This document shows positions 60,292-64,000 of a stretch of 64,000 bases of DNA, piece by piece. The position numbers and the translations under genes were made by a program. Origin of the DNA: Usitatibacter rugosus (lineage in GTDB: Bacteria; Pseudomonadota; Gammaproteobacteria; Burkholderiales; Usitatibacteraceae); contig NZ_CP053069.1 of NCBI RefSeq assembly GCF_013003965.1, positions 2,387,419-2,451,418 of the forward strand, read 5' to 3'. Each line of letters opens with the position of its first letter. Position 1 is the stretch's first letter. Below the pieces are notes generated by a model. It was given only the letters and a program-made list of their open reading frames with translations, was not told the DNA's origin and searched no databases.

Positions 60292-60582
60292 TCATGCGAG
60301 CACTATCGTATATCTGAGAACTGCGGCGAGCGAACCCGCGATGATGAGTGCCGCCCCGGTCGCAACGGCGATTCCCTGAGGCCACGTGAGCGTGGGGGCC
60401 TGCCAAGTGCGCTGTGCCGACGTGAAGTCGTAGTGGAAGGAAGCGATCATCCATAGAACCGCGCCGGCAATGATGATGTACAGCGAGACAGAGAACATTG
60501 CTCCCGCTGCGACGACAAGGATGGATACGGCCGAGACCCAGGCGATGACCCTTTGATCGCGCATGGAAAACGGTCGATCCAT
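60292..60582 (-). CDS. Cassette gene: small membrane protein
   Basis: A 96-residue protein with three hydrophobic segments (VIAWVSAVSILVVAAGAMFS, LYIIIAGAVLWMIASF, GIAVATGAALIIAGSLAAVL). The ATG at 60582 is next to the attC. Not recognised. Confidence 0.65.
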   Translation of the reverse strand: MDRPFSMRDQRVIAWVSAVSILVVAAGAMFSVSLYIIIAGAVLWMIASFHYDFTSAQRTWQAPTLTWPQGIAVATGAALIIAGSLAAVLRYTIVLA

Positions 60583-60585
60583 GAC

Positions 60586-60681
60586 GGCTAACGACCGAGT
60601 TGAGCGGCCGCACACGCTGCCGCTTCGCCCCTGAGAGGGGCGCCACGCTGGATCACGGTCCGCTCCAACGCGAAGTTAGAA
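60586..60681 (-). repeat. attC site, 96 bp, altered outer arm
   Basis: Outer cores GGCTAAC and GTTAGAA. The arm reads CGCGAAGTTAG where all other sites have CGCGTTGTTAG, and the centre resembles that of 52899-52994. Confidence 0.88.
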
Positions 60682-60873
60682 CGCTGGCCCACTAGCTGAG
60701 TGCACATGGCTGTATTTTGCCCAAACTTGCGCCGATGGTCTTGCTCAAGAGCTCGGCGCAATGGGGATGATCGCGCTCCGCTGAGCGGCCCCGTGGCACG
60801 GCGGCGGCATGAGGTGATCTGAAAAGCGTTGTGGTCGTGAGCCACGAGTGATTGGTGTTCGACTTTGCCTGCG
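60682..60873. other. Cassette without a convincing gene
   Basis: The 192 bp between two attC sites contain only short frames that run into attC sequence, for example a - strand frame beginning at 60845. None has a ribosome-binding site or recognisable product. This may be a non-coding or decayed cassette; its core triplets also fail to match, unlike those of nearly all others. Confidence 0.5.
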
Positions 60874-60969
60874 ATCTAACGACCAAGTTGAGCGGCCGGG
60901 CACGATGCCCATTCGCAAAGACACAGCGCGCCGCGATAGTTCACGGTCCGCTCCAACGCGTTGTTAGAC
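60874..60969 (-). repeat. attC site, 96 bp
   Basis: Outer cores ATCTAAC and GTTAGAC; standard arms. Confidence 0.93.
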
Positions 60970-61329
60970 AGCACCATTCTCGATGTACCCCTCAATGCAC
61001 GTTCTGACCCACGGAGCATCGAGGTCGTAACCCGTCACGTTCTTTCCGCTCCAATTTACTCCGACCAGGTACCCATCGCGAGCGAGCTCGGGAAGCCATT
61101 TGTCACGAAACTCTTCCCAAGAAATCTTCTCTGCTTCGAACCCGGCGTAGTCGGGGGCGATTTTCTTGATTCGATCTATTCGCGACTTCGACGACCAGAA
61201 GGGCTGCGCTCGTTGTCCTGTTCGAGTCTTCGGCGCGGGATACCCGCCAGAATCGCGGATCGTCCAAACGACGCGATTCTTTGCGACTTCCCGATAGAAC
61301 GTGTGCGCCTGCGATGCGGACTGTCCCAT
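60964..61329 (-). CDS. Cassette gene: DUF2750-like protein
   Basis: A 121-residue soluble protein. Features are FYREVAKNRVVWTIRDSGGY, QPFWSSKSRIDRIKKIAPDY, SWEEFRDKWLPELARDGYLV and GVNWSGKNVTGYDL. The pattern fits DUF2750, a small family of unknown function seen in many bacteria and previously in cassette collections. The stop TAA overlaps the attC. Confidence 0.75.
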   Translation of the reverse strand: MGQSASQAHTFYREVAKNRVVWTIRDSGGYPAPKTRTGQRAQPFWSSKSRIDRIKKIAPDYAGFEAEKISWEEFRDKWLPELARDGYLVGVNWSGKNVTGYDLDAPWVRTCIEGYIENGAV

Positions 61330-61336
61330 GGGTGCT

Positions 61337-61432
61337 GTCTAACGACCGAGTTGAGCGGCCGGGCACGATACCCGTTCGCAATGACACAGCGCGCCACGGT
61401 GGTTCACGGTCCGCTCCAACGCGTTGTTAGAT
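61337..61432 (-). repeat. attC site, 96 bp
   Basis: Outer cores GTCTAAC and GTTAGAT; standard arms. Confidence 0.94.
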
Positions 61433-61439
61433 TGCATGC

Positions 61440-61811
61440 TCATTCAAGAGTGAGCTTGGCGCCGATGCCCCGAGTATCTACGTTCACAATATGACAGGGA
61501 AGGCTCGTAGCCGGCTCAAGTTGGCACCACCGCACCCACGCGCAGGAGCAAGCGGTCGAGATCCGCTTGCTTTGACCGGCGCCCAACCTCTCGCGCTGAA
61601 GAAAGGCGCGACGCCTGAGCATCTCGTCGTGTTCCGATGTTCGAGCTTCCGCTTCGGAGCAGTATCCAGAGGACTCGTACGCAATATCGTACTTCCGAAG
61701 GTTCTCAACTTCGAAGATGCACGCGTGGTCAATGATGGGCTGCGACTTGACCTGAGCCCAAGACGGCAGTGCACCGCCAACAAGCATCAATATGCACAGC
61801 GCTCGCAGCAT
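61440..61811 (-). CDS. First cassette gene: exported Cys-rich protein
   Basis: A 123-residue protein with a signal peptide (LRALCILMLVGGALPSWA) and a mature part with six Cys residues (IDHACIFEVENLRKYDI, SGYCSEAEARTSEHDEM, STACSCAWVRWCQLEP, SLPCHIVNV). By orientation it is the cassette nearest the expected attI. The ATG at 61811 lies 4 bp from the terminal core. Not recognised. Confidence 0.68.
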   Translation of the reverse strand: MLRALCILMLVGGALPSWAQVKSQPIIDHACIFEVENLRKYDIAYESSGYCSEAEARTSEHDEMLRRRAFLQRERLGAGQSKRISTACSCAWVRWCQLEPATSLPCHIVNVDTRGIGAKLTLE

Positions 61812-61814
61812 GCA

Positions 61815-61821
61815 ATCTAAC
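61815..61821 (-). other. Terminal core site at the entry end of the array
   Basis: ATCTAAC (GTTAGAT on the - strand) stands alone, with no attC arm on its right. It matches the triplet of the first cassette's own attC. This is where the attI x cassette junction should lie. Confidence 0.7.
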
Positions 61822-61950
61822 AAGATATGGATGGATGAACTGCAGGAAAAATCGCCATCTTGTCCTCTAAAACAATATTCGGAACGGCGGAAGTGCCTGT
61901 CAAGCCAGCGGAATTGCTGGAACCAATGTTAAAACGAAAAGGGAAACGCA
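61822..61950. other. Array-chromosome junction, possible attI/intI relic
   Basis: A less GC-rich 129-bp stretch between the terminal core and the epimerase stop. A + strand frame starts at 61860 (SSKTIFGTAEVPVKPAELLE) and runs into the antisense of the epimerase after about 30 codons. Position and direction fit the 5' end of an integron integrase gene, but the similarity is too short to claim. No other feature is seen. Confidence 0.25.
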
Positions 61951-62937
61951 TCACCCCTTCCCGCCCAGCGCAACACCAAGCTCCGCCTCGTGTCTCAACA
62001 GGAGCTCGACCAGCGCATCGTCCCGAGGCTCCCCCGCGCAGTCCCGAACGAGGCTGTGCTCGAGCATGTGCTGCACGGTCTCTTCCATCATGGAACGCAG
62101 CGTCGCCCGGGGCTGATATTCGAGCCGCGAGACCGCCTTCGCGTTGCTATACGGACGGTGCCAGTTGAATGCCGACGGCGACTCAACGTAGCGCTGGAAC
62201 ACCTGCGATGAAACCGCGACGATCCGCAGCTCCACGCCGAGGATCCGAGCGATCGTCTCGTAGTAGTCGCGCTGCGTCACGGTCTCGGCGCCCACGGCGT
62301 TGAAGATCTCGCCATCGGCCCCACTGCGATCCAGCGTCGCCAGGATCCAGCTCGCGACGTCCAGCGACCACACGGGGGTCATCAGGTTGCGGCCCCCGTC
62401 GATGGCGGGAATAGGCTTGCCCTTGCGGATGCGATCGACCAGGTACGGGCTGCGGCTCCAGAGGCTCGTGGTGAGGTACGTTCGTCCGAGCATGTGGCTG
62501 GGTCGAATGACAGTAGCGCGCCGTCCCAGACCCGAAAGCACGATGCGCTCGCATTCGGCCTTCGCGGTCGCGTACGGAGTCACCGGATGCGGATCGCGCT
62601 CCTCGGTAACGGGCATGCCGCCGACGTCCTCGCCATAGACGTCGACCGAGCTCACCAGCACGACGCGGCGTGCGCTCGGAAACAGGTCGACCAGGTCCTG
62701 CGCTTGTGCGGGCTGGAAGCAGATCGCGTCGACCACGGCCTCGGGTGAGAACGCGTCCAGGGCCTTCGCCTCCGAGCGCAGCGCCGTGCGATCGGCCTGC
62801 AGCACTCGAACGCCGGGCGGCGCAGCGACCGGACGGCGGCCGCGGGTCACCACCATCACCTCGTGGCCCTGCGCGAGTGCAGCCTCGACGACGCGATGCG
62901 CCATCGAGCCCGTGCCGCCAAGGACGAGGACACGCAC
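61951..62937 (-). CDS. NAD-dependent epimerase/dehydratase family protein, GTG start
   Basis: A 328-residue extended short-chain dehydrogenase. The NAD(P) motif VLVLGGTGSMAHRVVEAAL opens the protein; the catalytic region is VVLVSSVDVYGED followed by Tyr and Lys in PYATAKAECE. The GTG at 62937 begins the Rossmann motif at once, while the longer open frame reads low-complexity sequence. The GH115 gene ends 2 bp upstream, so the two are co-transcribed and the epimerase may act on a uronic acid or pentose released from xylan. Substrate unknown. Confidence 0.85.
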   Translation of the reverse strand: MRVLVLGGTGSMAHRVVEAALAQGHEVMVVTRGRRPVAAPPGVRVLQADRTALRSEAKALDAFSPEAVVDAICFQPAQAQDLVDLFPSARRVVLVSSVDVYGEDVGGMPVTEERDPHPVTPYATAKAECERIVLSGLGRRATVIRPSHMLGRTYLTTSLWSRSPYLVDRIRKGKPIPAIDGGRNLMTPVWSLDVASWILATLDRSGADGEIFNAVGAETVTQRDYYETIARILGVELRIVAVSSQVFQRYVESPSAFNWHRPYSNAKAVSRLEYQPRATLRSMMEETVQHMLEHSLVRDCAGEPRDDALVELLLRHEAELGVALGGKG

Positions 62938-62939
62938 GC

Positions 62940-64000
62940 CTAAAGCTTCGGGCTCTCGGGAGGGCCCAAGTAGCTGGGCTGCAACCCGCCCGTGTCCACG
63001 ATGAGCTTCTGCAGCACAAGGCCCGGATCGAGCATCCAGTACTTGAGCGTGTGGGCTCCGGGCTTCGCGACGACGTGCTTCGTCACATGGACAGCCACGC
63101 CATCCGCAACGGTCTTGTCCCAATAACGACGCGACTCGTCGACATGCATGTTCACGATCTGCGGCGGCTCGTCGTCGAAGGAGACGGCGAAACGCAGGCC
63201 CTCGCCCGGCTGGAACTTCTGCGTCGGCGCGAGCGTGGCATGCACCGTCACCTCACCTGCCGTGAAGAGATGCAGGTCGTAGTCGAGCCGCATGGCCGCG
63301 GACGCCGAAAGTGACGGCGCTTCCACCGGCAGCGGCATCACGCCCGAACCCGTGCGCCCATGGTCGGGCACGCGACGCCACTCGCGGCCCGGTGGTGCGA
63401 TCGCACGCGTGAAGTGATCCGCGTCGATCGAGACGACACCGCGTGTCTCGACGAACCCCGCTCCCCGTGCCGGCAGGTTCTCCGCGGGCTTGTTCACGGG
63501 GACACGCAGCGTGACCTTGCGATCGTCCGGGCCCGTCACGGTGATGGTCGCTTCCTTCGTCCCGGGCGGCACGTCCTCCCAACGCGCGCCAACCTCGATG
63601 CGCACCTCGCGATCGACCCTCCCCTCGGAGGACGACAGCGTCACCCAAGGCTCGCTCGCCGTGACGCGATACGCGAAGGACTGCTCGCCACGATTGAACA
63701 CCTCGAAGTAGCGCGTGGATCGCTCGAACGCATCGAGCGCCGGAAACGACAGGCGATTGGCGCTGCGCCCCGGCCATGCCCATTCGGTGCCCTCCACCGC
63801 CACGCCCATCGACGGCGCGGCCGGAACCTGCAGCTCGCTCACGGCCGGCATGACGTTACGCGGCGGATCGTTCCAGTAGGTGTAGCCCAGGTGCGTCTGC
63901 GACATCATGTGGTTCCACTTGCCACCCGCGATGTCCTGGTGGAAGCGACGCACGAGCTCGGCGTCGAGCGCGAAGAGAGCGCGCGCGTCGCGAGCCAGGT
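62940..64000 (-). CDS. GH115 xylan alpha-1,2-glucuronidase, C-terminal part (partial)
   Basis: The frame is open to the window edge, giving about 353 C-terminal residues. The end of the catalytic region is marked by FHQDIAGGKWNHMMSQTHLG and YTYWNDPPRNVMPAV, a hallmark of GH115. The C-terminal beta-sandwich domain follows (VVSIDADHFTRAIAPPGREW, YDLHLFTAGEVTVHATLAPT, LKYWMLDPGLVLQKLIVDTG). GH115 enzymes remove (methyl)glucuronic acid from internal xylan residues, complementing the GH67 enzyme at 37064-39250. The N terminus lies outside the window. Confidence 0.88.
   Translation of the reverse strand, partial: LARDARALFALDAELVRRFHQDIAGGKWNHMMSQTHLGYTYWNDPPRNVMPAVSELQVPAAPSMGVAVEGTEWAWPGRSANRLSFPALDAFERSTRYFEVFNRGEQSFAYRVTASEPWVTLSSSEGRVDREVRIEVGARWEDVPPGTKEATITVTGPDDRKVTLRVPVNKPAENLPARGAGFVETRGVVSIDADHFTRAIAPPGREWRRVPDHGRTGSGVMPLPVEAPSLSASAAMRLDYDLHLFTAGEVTVHATLAPTQKFQPGEGLRFAVSFDDEPPQIVNMHVDESRRYWDKTVADGVAVHVTKHVVAKPGAHTLKYWMLDPGLVLQKLIVDTGGLQPSYLGPPESPKL

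Larger units (their letters stand above)
49693..61821 (-). mobile_element. Integron cassette array without integrase (CALIN-like), about 27 cassettes
   Basis: A 12-kb array of short genes, each followed on the - strand by an imperfectly palindromic attC site: 25 well-conserved sites and two decayed ones at the left end. Orientation on the - strand is set by gene direction and by the extra unpaired base in the arm that reads CGCGTTGGAGCGG on that strand. Several cassette stop codons are the TAA inside the attC outer core. No tyrosine recombinase gene is in the window; an intI would be expected at the right end, divergent from the cassettes. Base composition is visibly less GC-rich than in the flanks. 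Cassettes mainly encode small unknown proteins. Confidence 0.93.

Noticed and set aside
50260-60615. Longer cassette proteins starting with shared N termini such as ARCVxANGxRARPLNSVV.
   Set aside because: These residues are translated attC sequence and recur before unrelated genes. Internal starts after the attC were chosen.
51201-61432. Regularly recurring 96-bp repeats suggested a CRISPR array.
   Set aside because: Spacing is 100-600 bp and variable, the intervals hold genes, and the repeats are imperfect palindromes with RYYYAAC/GTTRRRY ends. They are attC sites.
61860-62168. A + strand gene at 61860 as a complete integron integrase or other protein.
   Set aside because: Only about the first 30 codons lie outside the antisense of the epimerase, and no recombinase motif is present. 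It is kept only as a possible relic.

Overview
The window is a high-GC bacterial chromosome segment. Its gene content (TonB-dependent receptor, beta-class carbonic anhydrase, PAS/GGDEF/EAL proteins, chromosomal integron-type cassettes) points to a Gram-negative proteobacterium, most likely a betaproteobacterium. That placement is an inference, because no rRNA or housekeeping marker is present.

Region 1 (1-14841, + strand) is a signalling block. It starts with the tail of a LuxR-type regulator. A hybrid histidine kinase, a single-domain response regulator and a REC-PAS-GGDEF-EAL-REC protein follow, the last two joined by an ATGA overlap. Next come an RsbRD-like sensor-domain protein, a KaiC-like ATPase, a KaiB-like protein, a large PAS/GAF/GGDEF/EAL protein with a degenerate GGDEF motif, and a membrane-bound GGDEF-EAL protein. 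The last three genes overlap, which suggests a KaiBC module without KaiA wired to cyclic-di-GMP turnover.

Region 2 (14770-20595, - strand) holds a small PstS-like periplasmic protein with an outer-membrane protein, a 2OG-Fe dioxygenase, carbonic anhydrase, a small OMP, a crystallin/glycine-zipper envelope protein and an aldo/keto reductase.

Region 3 (20854-44414) is a xylan/xylose utilisation locus. One - strand run contains a LacI-type regulator, an oligosaccharide ABC importer, xylulokinase, two tandem xylose isomerases and a XylFHG-type importer. A TonB-dependent receptor, GH67 alpha-glucuronidase, a GH3 pseudo-enzyme, an intact GH3 and a GH10 xylanase follow. Three LacI-type palindromes lie upstream of the regulator, the receptor and the GH67/GH3 divergence. 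Two copies of an inverted-repeat element (20638-20880, 29123-29290) interrupt the transporter genes.

Region 4 (44411-49663, - strand) has two small hypothetical genes, then a tight seven-gene run: cupin, RidA, lipocalin-like, RibD-type reductase, CMD-family protein, Arr-type rifampin ADP-ribosyltransferase and an FAD oxidoreductase.

Region 5 (49693-61821) is an integron cassette array without an integrase in the window. About 27 cassettes, all oriented on the - strand, are separated by 25 conserved attC sites (23 of them exactly 96 bp) plus two decayed sites at the left end. Most cassettes encode small unknown proteins, many of them membrane proteins. Recognisable ones are SdpI-like, DUF998-like, an NTF2-fold immunity protein and DUF2750. 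One 380-bp cassette is present twice in identical form. The position expected for attI/intI (61822-61950) holds only a short, less GC-rich stretch.

Region 6 (61951-64000, - strand) returns to xylan-type functions: an NAD-dependent epimerase and the C-terminal part of a GH115 alpha-glucuronidase. The array therefore sits within, or next to, the xylan locus.
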